DNA from: Entomortierella parvispora
Lineage: Eukaryota; Mortierellomycota; Mortierellomycetes; Mortierellales; Mortierellaceae
Assembly: GCA_963573315.1 (NCBI GenBank)
Contig: OY752148.1
Coordinates: 1,107,263 to 1,171,262, forward strand
DNA length: 64,000 bases
Direction of reading: 5' to 3'
Position 1 is the first letter of the stretch; every line of letters begins with the position of its first letter. A model generated the notes under the pieces. The model had not been told where the DNA came from. It made no database searches and saw only the letters and a list, made by a program, of their open reading frames with translations. A program made the translations under genes and the position numbers. Shown here one piece after another: positions 8,638 through 19,961 of this stretch.

Positions 8638-11600
8638 ATGACCATAGACTTCGAAAACACTGTCCTCGCAACACTTCCAGCATGCTTGGCTATCATCGTC
8701 TTCATCTATCGGGCAATATCATTGCATCGCTATGGCCAACCCCATGGACTTCGTCGCACAAATCTGATCTTTTGGTCCTCTCAAGTGCTGATGCTGGCCG
8801 CTGCTGCGATCCTGATAGTGAGAGCTGGATTGATCGGAAAGGAGCCTGGCTATTCTCCAACCAGTGTTACTGCCAGCGCTTTGATGAGTGTTGCGTGGGT
8901 ATGTGACAGTTGCCAAAGAGGATCTGATGATAGCAGAGCAGTGCCTGAAATCTTTCATATTTTATAGATTTTGGCCGCCGGGTTAAATTTATCTGAACGC
9001 AGGTTCGAAATCAAGTCCTCAAGTCTCATCCTTTCCTTCCAATTTGTTTCGATCGTCGCAGGAGTCATCACCACTCTCATTGCCCTCCAGACACGTTCGA
9101 AACCATCTCCGCAACAATCGGCCTCGAATACCGTCAACGCACTCTATTTCACTTACTTTGGGATCATCGCGTTCTCTCTCATTCTGGAGGCGTGGCCTCA
9201 CAGCAGGAAACGCGTCCAGCAACGTAGCAATGAAAATCTTTATGAAGACGCCAACATCTTTTCGCGCTTCTGGTTTCATTACCTACAGAGTGTCATCACC
9301 TTAGGATACAGGCAGCCACTGCAACAAACTGATATCCAGAATATGATGCCACAACGGATCAAGACCGAGTTTTCACATTTATATTTGTCAGAGCAATGGC
9401 ATCGTCATGTCGCCATGCAAAGTGCCAAAGGCAAAAAACCCCAACTGATGTTTGTAGTCCTGTGTGCCTATGCATCACAGTGGGTCTTGATCATAATCTA
9501 CAGAGTTCTAGCCTCGGCTTTGGTGTTCGTCGCACCTGAATTGATGAGTCAGTTGTTGGGTCTTATTGCCTCTTCTTCAAGTGATACACCGCAGCCCGTT
9601 ACGCTCGGAGTCATACTGTCATTCGGAATGTTTTTTTCAACAATGGCGAGTTCGCTGTTGGATGGACAATGTCACCAACTGGCCACGAGTATGGGCATTG
9701 AGGCCCGCGCTGCTTTGATATCGATGGTATATCGAAAGGCTTTGAAACTTTCCCCAGCAGCGAGGAGGATACAGTCGGCAGGGGAGATTAGTAATCACAT
9801 GTCTGCGGATGCAGAGAAATGGTCCGATGTACTGCCAATATTGCCCATGTGGGGCTCTGTTCCATTAGAGATCTGCATTGCCCTGTGGTTATTGTATCGA
9901 CAACTTGGGTGGGCAGCGCTGGCAGGACTTGGTACCATAGTTATCTTTATACCTTTTCAGGTGCGGATTGCTACCCTACTTTCTGCCGTGGATGACCGAA
10001 AGCTAAGTGCCATGGTAGGGCTGCCACTTCGTTTTCAGTCCGACCGTACAGTATATCAGTCGCCAGTCAGTATTCTAAGTTTTTTTTTTTTTTTTTTTTT
10101 TTTTCATATTTTGCCGTTCTTCTCGTATCCTAATAGGATGATCGCATGCGCCTGACAAGTGAGCTGATCTCCAGTATGAAGATTGTTAAGCTTTATGGCT
10201 GGTACGTGATCGCTCTCGTGCGGCTTCCTGAATGAATGGCATTATCTTTTTTTAATACATTTTTACTATTATTAATAATACTAGGGAGTCCGCGTTTCGC
10301 TCCAAGGTCGATATTGTTCGTAGCCTCGAGCTCGCTATTCTCCACAGAATGGGCAGTGCATTATCCGCAATGAACGTAATGTGCAGTTCTCTCACGCTTC
10401 TCATGGCATTCATATCCTTCAGCGTCTACGCTGCCATTGGTGGGCCTGGAGGCACCCGCGGCGATATCAATTCGCAAACCATATTTGTTTCAATCACACT
10501 TTTCGGACTCCTCAATAATCCCATCGGCATGTTCGCGCACGTCATCTCAGAGACAGTCAGTCTGGTGATTGCAACTCGTCGTATCCAGAATTATCTGCTC
10601 GAAGAGGAGCTCTTGAACGACCAGACTCAAAGATTTGACTATTTACCCCTGGATAAATCGCAACCCGTAATAGAGATTCATGATGGTGTTTTTGCATGGG
10701 ACAACGAGGCGTTCTGTGCAAACACCGGAGAGCAGGCTAAGTTCAGAGTGAAGACAGATGAGGACAATGAAGCTGGATTACCGCCTCATGTAGCCGCCAA
10801 CCGCGAGGAACGGAACTCTCAGCCAACACTCAAAAATATCAACATTTCGGTTCAGGAGGGTCACTTGACTGCAATTGTTGGTAGAGTTGGGCAAGGAAAG
10901 ACTTCGTTGTTCGATGCCATAATTGGAAACATGTACAAGTTACAGGGAACAGTGAAGATGTACGGTCGAGTTGCATATGTGCCACAACAGCCATGGATAA
11001 TCAACTCGTCAATGAGAGACAACATTTTGTTTGGATCTGCTTTCGATGAGGAAAGATACCACAAGATTGTCCACGCCGCTGGACTGCTACCAGATATCGA
11101 AGTACTACCCGCCGGTGATCATACGGAGATCGGAGAACGTGGAATTAATTTGTCGGGGGGGCAAAAGCAAAGAATTTCGCTGGCGCGGGCTGCCTACATG
11201 GATGCGGATATTTATCTATTGGATGACCCTCTGAGCGCAGTGGACGCTCACGTTGACCAGCATTTGTGGGATAATCTCATTGGATCCAACGGATTACTCA
11301 AAGATAAGACCCGATTACTTATCACCAGCGGCATCCACCATTTGAACGAAGCGGATCAGACTATAGTTATGAATGGCGGTACAATCTCCGAAATGGGCCA
11401 ATACCGGGAGTTGATGGAAGCCAAAAATGCAATGTACGAGCTGTGCGAGGATTATTATGTCAAGAGAGTACGCAAGGAGCAAGGCGATACGGTGGGCGGG
11501 GAAGATCCTGGTCAGAATTCAAATGCAGGCATTGTGCCAAGGCCTGAATTTCATAATATACAGGAGCAGGCTAAGGTGGAGGGGAAGTTGGATGGTACTG

Positions 11601-13554
11601 TGGATCTGATTACAGAAGAGACGATGAAGGTCGGAGGGATTCACTGGCATGTTTACATTACCTATGCCAAAGCTGCGTAAGTGAGAGGCGACCATTTTGC
11701 ATCAACTCTATCGATTCTCCCGCTGCAGTAAAGCTAACTCGACTACTCTGTATCAGATCATACCGCTATGCAGTTCTAGTCCCTACCCTATTTAGCGTTA
11801 TTCAATGCTGTCAAATCGGGGCCAATGCCTGGCTTGAGAGCTGGGTTCAGGTTTCCAATACCTCTATCCACAGCACTAGCTACTTTATGGGTATCTATGC
11901 CATCCTTATCACGTCCTACATATTTCTCTCCGTTTGCACATCCCATATCGCCCTGGCTACCGCTGGTGTTCGAGCCTCTGAAAGAATTCACGACAATCTC
12001 CTCAACAACGTTCTCCGTCTGCCTATGTCATTTTTTGACAGTACTCCCGCCGGTCGTATCATCAACCGCTTCTCCTCCGATTTCCTCAACATCGACGAAC
12101 TAATCCCTTTCCACATTCTCGAGGCGTTGACTTACGGTGTGTCTGTCGTGGGAAGCATCATCGTCATATCCGTCACAACACCCATCTTTTTGGTGGTCGT
12201 ACCGCCCATCGTGGGAATCTTCATAGCTCTGCAACTATACTATACAGCCTCTTCGCGCAGTCTCCGCCGTATAGAATCCACGGCAATGTCGCCCTTGCAC
12301 CAGCACTTTTTCGAGACTCTCTCGGGTGTGTCTACAATTAGGGCGTTACAGTGCAATGAGCGGTTTATTGAGCAAAACGCTTCAAGAACAGACGAAGCAT
12401 CAAATGCGCAATTTGTCCGGAACATCGGCGAACGTTGGCTCAGCGTCCGTCTTGAAACTCTCGGATCTACAATTGTATTGATGGCCTCTCTCTTTGCTGT
12501 CCTTGGTCGCAATAGTCTCAGCCCCGGTATGGTGGGAATGGCGCTCTCGTACGCGCTCAACATCACACAGGATATCACTTATCTGATCCAGAGCATGTGC
12601 GATGTTCAAGTTCATATGGTTTCCCTTGAGCGAATTGACGATTATTGCAACTTTAGCCAAGAAGCACCTAATTTCACAGATGCAGATGTGCAGCTACCAG
12701 AGTCGTGGCCATCACAAGGTCATATCTCTTTCAAGAATTACTCGACTCGGTACCGCCAAGGAGTAGATTTAGTGCTCAAGAACATATCTTTTGAAGTACA
12801 GCCTGGTGAGAAAGTCGGAATTGTGGGCCGTACAGGTGCAGGCAAGTCATCATTGACACTGGCACTCTTCCGAATCATTGAGGCAGCCAATAGTCATTGG
12901 GCAAAATCCAGCCACAACGGATCTGCTGTGGACAGTGGTCCATCAGAAACCGATATCGATGCTATTGATCAAGAGAAAGTGTTGGTAGAAGAGGATGGTG
13001 GATCTATTTGGATTGACGGGGTTGACATTTCGACTGTTGGCCTGGAGCATCTTCGTCAACGCCTGGCCATCATCCCTCAGGAACCAACCCTCTTCGAGGG
13101 CACTGTGCGCGACAACTTGGATCCATTCCAGAAAGCATCTGATGCTGAGGTGTGGGAGGCCCTGGAGCTTGCACACTTGAAGGAATACATCTCTTCGCTC
13201 ACTGGCGGACTCCACTTCCAGGTTATGCAAAACGGAGAAAATTTTTCTGTAGGTCAACGCTCCCTTGTCTGTCTCGCTCGCGCTTTGCTTCGAAAGACCA
13301 AAGTCCTGGTCCTGGACGAGGCCACAGCGTGTGTAGACATTGAAACGGATAATCTGATTCAAAAGACGATCCGGAAGGAGTTCAAGGACCGAACGATTCT
13401 TACGATCGCACATCGAATCAAGACGGTGATGGACTCGGATAGAATATTGGTCCTGGACAAGGGTCGTGTTCAGGAGTATGAAGCACCCTCGGAGCTACTC
13501 AAGCGTAAAGAGTCGATGTTCTATAGACTAGCCAAACAGGCTAATGAAGTTTAG
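8638..13554 (+). CDS. ABCC (MRP/Ycf1-type) ABC transporter
   Basis: Five exons: 8638..8898, 8968..10014, 10137..10201, 10285..11676 and 11757..13554, all with GT-AG introns and summing to 1,520 codons plus stop. The layout is TMD0-TMD1-NBD1-TMD2-NBD2. NBD1 has Walker A GRVGQGKTS (about 657), signature LSGGQ (about 747) and Walker B ending LLDD, the Asp-for-Glu change usual in ABCC NBD1. NBD2 has Walker A GRTGAGKSS (about 1280), signature FSVGQ (about 1418) and VLVLDEAT (about 1438), so it keeps the catalytic Glu. The family exports conjugates, peptides and xenobiotics, or loads vacuoles. Lying divergently next to a peptide synthetase, this one is a good candidate to export or sequester the product; that link is inference. 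Confidence 0.93.
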
Positions 13555-13880
13555 ATTGTCAGTTGTTGTCGATTACCATCGTCGTTGTTAATGGCGCCAG
13601 TTTTCATGAATTACTAACACGGTACATCTCTCCAATGGATGCTATCTCTCATCTCGATAGTTTTGGGGCGGTCCAGAGATGAAGGACCAGTCATTAGATA
13701 TATTTTTTACTCGGGATTTATTTATTTATAATATGATGTCCAGAAAACTGCGTTCAAGACTCCTTTGAAAAAAACTAAGGGTTGGCTTCAGTCATCGCCC
13801 ATTGTCCTGCTGCATCGGTGGTATAGATCTAGATGGATAGCCAAACAAAAAGCCGTGATTAGAACACTCGCGCCGTGATT

Positions 13881-15202
13881 CTATAAACACGCCTGGTTCT
13901 CAAAAAGAAAAATGTCGAACGACAATTCATCTCTCTTACCGTCCGCTTGGGTGGCAAAGGCGAAGACTCGAAGTGCACAATGTCCAACGGCTTAAATACC
14001 AACAGACAGAAATTATCCAGGGCAATATCATGCAAGATCTTGGCAGGGTTATCGTTTCGAATCCCCACTTTTGCTCCTCCTACCGTCGTCGTCGTCGGCG
14101 ACAAAGGTGCATCCTGATCGGCAGCTGATGTCGAAGAATTGGTCGAGGCTCCTGTATTCCATCGCGATCGGAAAGAGGCAATGGATGACACAGGCGAAGA
14201 AGGTGAGGATACGGACGTGTTGGTAGTGCCATCCTGTGACATTACACTATCCCGGTTACTGTTCTTTCCTTGTGCTGTCAGTGCATCCGTCAGGTCCTCC
14301 ATGGCCAAACACTGGAAAGCTGTGGCCGGGGCACGAGGTGTCGATCCTGTTGCGGGCCAGGTGAACGAAGCCCTCGTCTTGGCAGGCAGCTTGCGCCATT
14401 GCTCTACTCGTTTGTTCTCCCAGAATTGGTTTGACAATTGGCGTTGTGCTGCGTCAGCCGCTCCAGGTGTAGTGTTGTTGTTGCCGAGGATATGAGGCAG
14501 GACAGGTGGGGTGTATCGAGTGACTTGACGGGGAGCAGAGCAGATGTAGAATTTTCCAGTCAAGTGAAAGTATTCACGCGACTTTGGCATTTGCCTAGAT
14601 GCAAAGGGATAGGAAGGATTAACCACAGGTAGGGGACGAGGAGTGACCGAGAAGTGAAGGAGTATGACTGGCAGGTTTCAACCCCTTGTTCTTGTCCACG
14701 TTATTATTCATTCTCTCCGTGTGGTTTTTCACTGTTACAATTTTGTTCTTTTAGAGACGACAGAGGACGAGTCACTCACCAAGCGAGCTGTCCACTCTGG
14801 TTACTCTGAACGGTTGATAGCAGGTTTTGGTCCGTCATGGACATCAGGAACAGCAGATAACGTCCATCCTCCTGAAGAAAGTCCTGAAACTGAACAGCCA
14901 ACAGGGTGACGGCTCCGAGTCGCGTCTTGGACGCCAAATGCAAATAGACTGTCAACATGCACGCCAAAAAGAAAGACAAGAGAGAGAAAGAGAAGCGATA
15001 ATTGGTCAGAGTCGAGGGGACATCCAACAGGAGAGGTGCATCGCTGAGGGGCAAGACAAGTCAGCTCGTTACTGGGATCTTCGCTGCGTCCATAGTTGGT
15101 CTTGTGGGCTTTTTGCAGAACCTGAGTCCACGCAGGCCAGCCGTCGGGTCCAAGAAGGTTGAGTTCTGAGAGAGTGCGTTCCACGGCCTGCAATGATGTC
15201 AT
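13881..15202 (-). CDS. uncharacterised protein, probable membrane segment; gene model uncertain
   Basis: Exon 1 (15073..15202) begins MTSLQAVERTLSELNLLGPD. A 264-nt exon 2 (14780..15043) has a frame with a strong hydrophobic stretch (NYRFSFSLLSFFLACMLTVY). Exon 3 (13940..14667) encodes a Thr/Ser/Ala-rich region and a hydrophilic tail, ending at a GTAAGAG donor; the last exon is very short or ends near 13790. Exons 1 and 3 are in phase with each other whether or not exon 2 is used, but the hydrophobic frame of exon 2 is out of phase with both, and the in-phase frame meets a stop. A one-base assembly error, unusual splicing or an alternative exon could explain this. I do not recognise the family. 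It lies tail to tail with the ABC transporter. Confidence 0.5.
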
Positions 15203-15299
15203 CCTGGAGAGGCAGAGAGTGAATGCAGGGAAGGGTGTGATGAATGCAACGAATGAAAAGAATGAAAGGGAAGAGAAGGGAATGAAAGGAGGGCGAAAA

Positions 15300-15485
15300 A
15301 AAGAAGGCGAATCGAATCGAATCGAATCGATGAATGAGCAGAGTTAGGACGCAGCCCAGTCCAGTCCAGTCCAGTTCTGCCCTCTGCATCCAAAGGGGAC
15401 AAAGACAAGAGAGACAACAGACGGACGGGGCACCTGCAGGAAGGAAGGAGGATAGAGGACAGGGGACAGGGGACAGGGGATACCA
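15300..15485. repeat. cluster of short tandem repeats
   Basis: In the spacer between two minus-strand genes, within 200 bases there are a GAATC pentamer run (about 15308-15330), a CCAGT run (about 15357-15376) and three GGACAGG-type units (about 15460-15480). They probably lie in the promoter or 5' leader of the uncharacterised gene to the left. Simple slippage repeats; no function seen. Confidence 0.7.
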
Positions 15486-15572
15486 CCCTCTGCTCTAATT
15501 TCATTAGCGCAAACAAATCATCGCGGTTGTGAGCACGCGCTTATCCATCGTCATTGCATCGCCCTGTCTTGT

Positions 15573-17467
15573 TTATTGCTGCTGCTGTTCTACTTCTTCC
15601 TCTTCTTCTTGTTCTTGCTCTTCATCCTCCTCTTCAAGGTCATCGTCCATGGGAACATCAAATAGAGCAGGATCCTCCCTCAACTCTTCTGTCAAATCCA
15701 GATTCTCAAGTGATAGTTCTGACGTGGTGCGATCTCCGTCCGTTTCCCCTCCACCAACCTTATTTCCCACCTCTTGCTCGCCCTCTCGTCCCTCGGACGT
15801 CGCGTAGGACAAGTGCAATAACGATCGGGTCGTTTTCAAAGTCGTCGAGGATGTTATTGAAGGCGAAGGGGCAAGGCCTAACTTCTGCTCCATGTCCACC
15901 CATTGAAACTGACCACACGTTTTGCCTTCTTGTGACCCCGCCGCGTAGCACATGTAGAAATATTTGCCATAGTTGGCCTTGTTCTTGAACACACACCGTA
16001 ACACCATGGCCACGCCGCATTGACAAACCGGTGTCTCCTGAGGCGAGAACCCTTCTCTTCGCAATCGATATGTGATGTTGATTCGGGCTGTCCCACTTAT
16101 GGGATGTGGTGTCACCTTGGCTTGCGTCGGTACCTCGTGCTTCCACTCCTCCTGCATCGGTGGCCACATCACCAAGAGACTGTTGTGCGGAAGAGCTATA
16201 CTAATCATTTGACTAGCTGTATCGGGATTTTTGGCGTCTGGGACCACTTTACGGATCCGAAAAAACCGAGTGGCCCCCAGCGTCAGCGAGCCGATCGTCG
16301 GCCGTGGTCCAAGATAAGTCAGCTTGTCTGCATGCCACCCGACCGATTCTTTCGAGTGTGCGTAGTGATTCACAGCCGCGACATTGCAGTTCCAAGGCCC
16401 TTGCACCTCGTAAGGATGTCTACGTCCATAACACGTCCATAACAAACGTTAACGATATATCCATTGTCAATAATCAGAGGACTCAATCGGGAATCGGATA
16501 GTTGCCCTTCCATACACTAAAAAACTTACATTGTTCGCGTCTTTCGGAGATCGTTCACAATATCCCGAACAATCATCTTTGCTTCATTCATCTCTGGCAG
16601 GAACTGTCTTGGCGGATCTTGTTTCCGCCCATTATACGTCCATCCAGCAATCTCCTCCAAATCATCCTCTCTGTCTGCGAAATAGGACGTTTTGTGGGGT
16701 GACTCGACTATCCGTTCAAACAACCACCATCGGTTTCGATTCCAAGTCTCTGAATCCTCTAGCATGACTTTTAGCAGACGGTTTGATAGGTCTTTCGGCA
16801 GGACATTAAAGAGAAGTGTACAAGGGCAGTTCTTGGCCACATCTTCGGGGTTGTACAGGATAAGCGGCTTAATCCGTGATGTACTTCCTGAGGACTCGTC
16901 CACGCTGTCCTTCCAGCGCAGTCGGTCGTAGACGGAGGGGAGACGAGAGGCATTCGTGTCGCCCTGTCCCCCGGGGATAGATGTGAAAGAAGAGCGGTAG
17001 AGTAAAGAAGAGGAGTCAGGAGAAGAGAGGTATGAAGATGATGAGGATTGTGATCGACTGATGCTGTCATGGCTGGATGAAAATGTTGTAGAAGGGGAAT
17101 GCAAAAAGGTCGAGAGTCGCGGTTGGATGAGCTTTTGCTTCTTCCTTGGCGGATAGGTGCCCAATGCTGAGGTTGGGTTTTTGTTACTGCTGCTGGTACT
17201 GCTAAGAATCAAGGGAATGGCTTCCTCAAGATCTCCCTTCGCGGATATTAGGGCGCTACGCAAAATGTGCACTGGCGCATTCTCAAAGATTGAGAATAAC
17301 GTAGCCAATTTGTGGTCCCAGTCTGGGTCGTTGTGCTGAAGAGAGGTGTCGTCCTCTGACTCTGGGTCTGTGCTGTGCCTGTGCTTATAGTGGTTGTTAT
17401 TGTTGTTATTGTTATTTCTATCGTTGTTGCTGTTGGATTGACTACGGTGGTGAGAGAATGTCGACAT
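15573..17467 (-). CDS. AlkB-family 2OG-Fe(II) dioxygenase with CUE-like and GRF zinc-finger regions
   Basis: Two exons, 16530..17467 and 15573..16419, join in frame (594 aa; 110-nt intron). The N-terminus has a poly-Asn tract, then a CUE-like helical region (about 48-92) of the type that binds ubiquitin. The dioxygenase core carries the iron-binding HxD (GWHADK, about 342) with a distal His near 408, and the 2-oxoglutarate/AlkB signature RINITYR (about 428). A GRF zinc finger follows (about 443-490: CQCG, C and C-x4-C type cysteines plus FQW), then an acidic low-complexity tail. AlkB enzymes oxidatively remove methyl groups from DNA or RNA bases; GRF fingers bind single-stranded nucleic acid. 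DNA-alkylation repair or N6-methyladenine demethylation are the likely roles. The substrate cannot be told from sequence. Confidence 0.87.
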
Positions 17468-17661
17468 TGCGCATGGGATTAAGGAGGGTCAAATTGCGAA
17501 TTCAGCGCGAATCCCCTCTGGTTTGAACACAAACGCCACCAAACTGACATTTGACTGTCACCCAAGCGCCACCAATCAATTAGAGGATCATTTATTTGTT
17601 CTCAGGGTACTGAATCAATGAAGTATGGAGTGGAGAGGGTGAGCGTTGCTTATGGATCAGT

Positions 17662-18392
17662 TTACCAATCAACCTTGCAAGCATTGATGGTAGCACTGTG
17701 CTTGCTACAGTATCCCTTGTTATCTAGGGCAAAGGCCCAGTTGTGCTTGTTGCAGAACAGTGTGTTTCCAACCACAACACCCTAGTAAAAGGCATTCATT
17801 AGAGTAGATAAGCAGTTAATATCTCATTCTCAAGGTTCAACTGCCTATAATGACCCCCGATGTAAAGCGGTCAAAGATTTACCTTGGTGGCAAGATCAAC
17901 ATGCTTGTGCGGGCAATACCGGTCCACTTCATATGTCTGACCGTTTCCTGCCGTCACGCGAATGCGGTTACCCATGGGCTGAATGCGTCCGGGGCCAGGC
18001 AATAGAGAGGAATTACCGGGCGTCTTCAAAAGCGGAAGCTGTGCGGCAGGCATTGTTGGTATGCTGATCTCTTCCGAATCCGTATCTGAAGAAGAGGAAG
18101 AAGAGGAGGAAGATGAAGAAGAGGACGACTCTTCATCATCATCATCCATTTTGCGCTCCTTGTCTTTCTTCTTCAACTTGTCCTTCTTTTCTGTGTGGAT
18201 CGTCACCAAACCATCCTCGGTCGTTGTTGTCGTTGTCGTTGTTTGTTCGCTCTGTCCTTCCCCCTCAACAACTTCTTTGTCTTTCTTTTCCTTCTTGCCC
18301 TCTTTGAGGCTGAGCTTTTCCATTTTCCGGTTCATGTCCTGCTTTTTGCGCTCCTTCTTTTCCTTCTTCATCTTTTTCTGGTCGCTCTTCAT
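17662..18392 (-). CDS. Rieske [2Fe-2S] domain protein with lysine/serine-rich N-terminus
   Basis: Exons 17883..18392 and 17662..17781 join in phase 0 to give 209 aa. The first 110 residues are extremely Lys/Glu-rich, then Thr8, an acidic run and about 14 consecutive Ser. The C-terminal 65 residues form a compact Rieske fold: Cys160-x-His162, 17 residues, then Cys180-x2-His183, the full set of cluster ligands. The second half of the domain is in the second exon. Partner and reaction are unknown; such soluble Rieske proteins act as electron carriers. The sequence before the Met (CTTCTAG|AC TAT GCC AAG ATG) could be a splice acceptor with open frame, so the N-terminus may be longer. No obvious mitochondrial leader is seen. 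Confidence 0.75.
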
Positions 18393-18763
18393 CTTGGCAT
18401 AGTCTAGAAGAGGGGCGTGAGGGAAGAAGAGACCAGGTTAGCAATCACGGTTTCATTCAGGGCGGGCGTCTGTTATAGCAGAATGTTGTTATCGACATGT
18501 CCTTGGCTTTGGGTGGTTGTCGATGGGTCATCTTATGTGACGCTTGAGTAGTCGAGAGGTGATTTATTGACGTATTGACGATATTGTTTTGATTTTAGAT
18601 TTGTTTTGTAGATTCCAGCAATTTTTTTTCCTTGAGAGTTTTGATCCAGATGTAGCGCGTGGGAAGGGTATCCATGTGTTGAGGTGTGATTGTTGTCCTG
18701 TGCCGAAAGAGATGAATATGTGCCGTGAAATATTCAAAGTAAATCCTGTATCCTGACGGCCCT

Positions 18764-19462
18764 TTAGTGTTTCTTGTGCTTTTTCTTCTTACCGACAGGG
18801 GGGTTCACGGCCTGACGCAAGAGATCCTTCACAAGAGGCAACAGTTCAATTTCCTAGTTGATCCAAAAAAAAAAAAAGGTCAAACTGACAAATCCATAGG
18901 AGCAAGAAACAACCTTGTGTGAGAAAATGGTAATATTGTTGCAATTACCTTCCAACTCTCTGGAGACAAGACTCGGAGCTCCTTGACGGTATAGATACGG
19001 TTCCTCTCCAAGATATCCACATCCTTCTCGATGTCTCTTGACGACCACGATCGCTCAGCACCGATTTGTTCCAGCAACGTTGAAGCTTTCTGAGTGGCGT
19101 TTCCACATGTCAAACAAAATGGGGACGGGTCAGTGGGCTGCATAAAATAAAAGGAATCCACTCCAAGACGAGGGCAAAGAGAGGAGGGCTTTGAAACCTT
19201 CGTTTACCATTGAGTCTGGGATATAAGTGTCTATCAAGATATTTTGTGCAACAATGAGCACTTGGTTAGTACTTGAATGCAACAGTGGCGACAGAGGGCT
19301 AGGCGTTGGGACCTCGGGATCTCCTTGGGAGGATGAATGGTTTGTGTCCGTGGGAGGAATTAGCTCAAATCAATCAATACCTTGTGCCTCTTGATTAGCG
19401 GGCTCTGGCATGGCGGCCATGTAGGCCGCAAAGAGAGATCCTCCTCCTTCCTTCTTGCCCAT
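18764..19462 (-). CDS. conserved-looking 127-aa protein of unknown function with a 23-nt exon
   Basis: Four exons: 19381..19462, 19208..19230, 18949..19137 and 18764..18853, summing to 128 codons including stop. The second exon is only 23 nt, encoding most of DTYIPDSM. The protein begins MGKKEGGGSLFAAYMAAMPE, has a CLTC pair (one potential half zinc site), a central charged helical region (about residues 50-95) and a C-terminal KKKKHKKH basic tail that could be a nuclear or nucleolar signal. I do not recognise the family. All splice sites are GT-AG and phases agree, so the model is good even though the function is unknown. Confidence 0.75.
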
Positions 19463-19961
19463 GATGAATTAGATTGTTGAGTGTGGGTGGTTAAGTCCGG
19501 AGATGGGGACGGGGCATGCGAGCGAGGGGAGGGCGGAGAAGCAGAGGCGATGCAAGGGGATGAAATGAATGAATGTGAGCACCGAGATGAGTCCGAAAGT
19601 GGAGTCCGCGAGGCTGCAGTGTATTTGTGGTGTGGTGTGGTGCAGTGCGGTGTGGCGTGGTGTGGGTGTTCCGAAACTGAAAAAAAAATACATACTCTGT
19701 ACGCTCTAACCCTCGCTATTTGACCGCGGCAATTCTCTATTTGACCGACCCGATCCTGCACTCTCTGTTCCTGACCATCTGATAACAATGTCGGCAGTAG
19801 GATGTTCACTGCGGAGGGAATGTGCCTCTGCACTGTTGTCACCTTTGTTTGTCTGTCTGTCCTCAGAGTGAAAGAGTGATTGTATTGTATTGTCTTGTGT
19901 TGTATGTTGTATTGTGTGAATTGAAATGATTAAACGGAAACGGGTAACAAGATGCCTCTAC
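19463..19961. other. intergenic spacer
   Basis: Probably holds the promoter of the 127-aa gene and the 3' end of the desaturase gene. A GTGGTGTGG-type repetitive G/T patch lies at about 19622-19668. ORFs here are low-complexity; I see no gene. Confidence 0.6.

Noticed and set aside
14801-15202. 133-codon ORF reading through the intron after exon 1 of the uncharacterised gene
   Set aside because: Past residue 43 it runs through a canonical GT-AG intron and then the wrong frame of exon 2; the sequence loses protein-like character.
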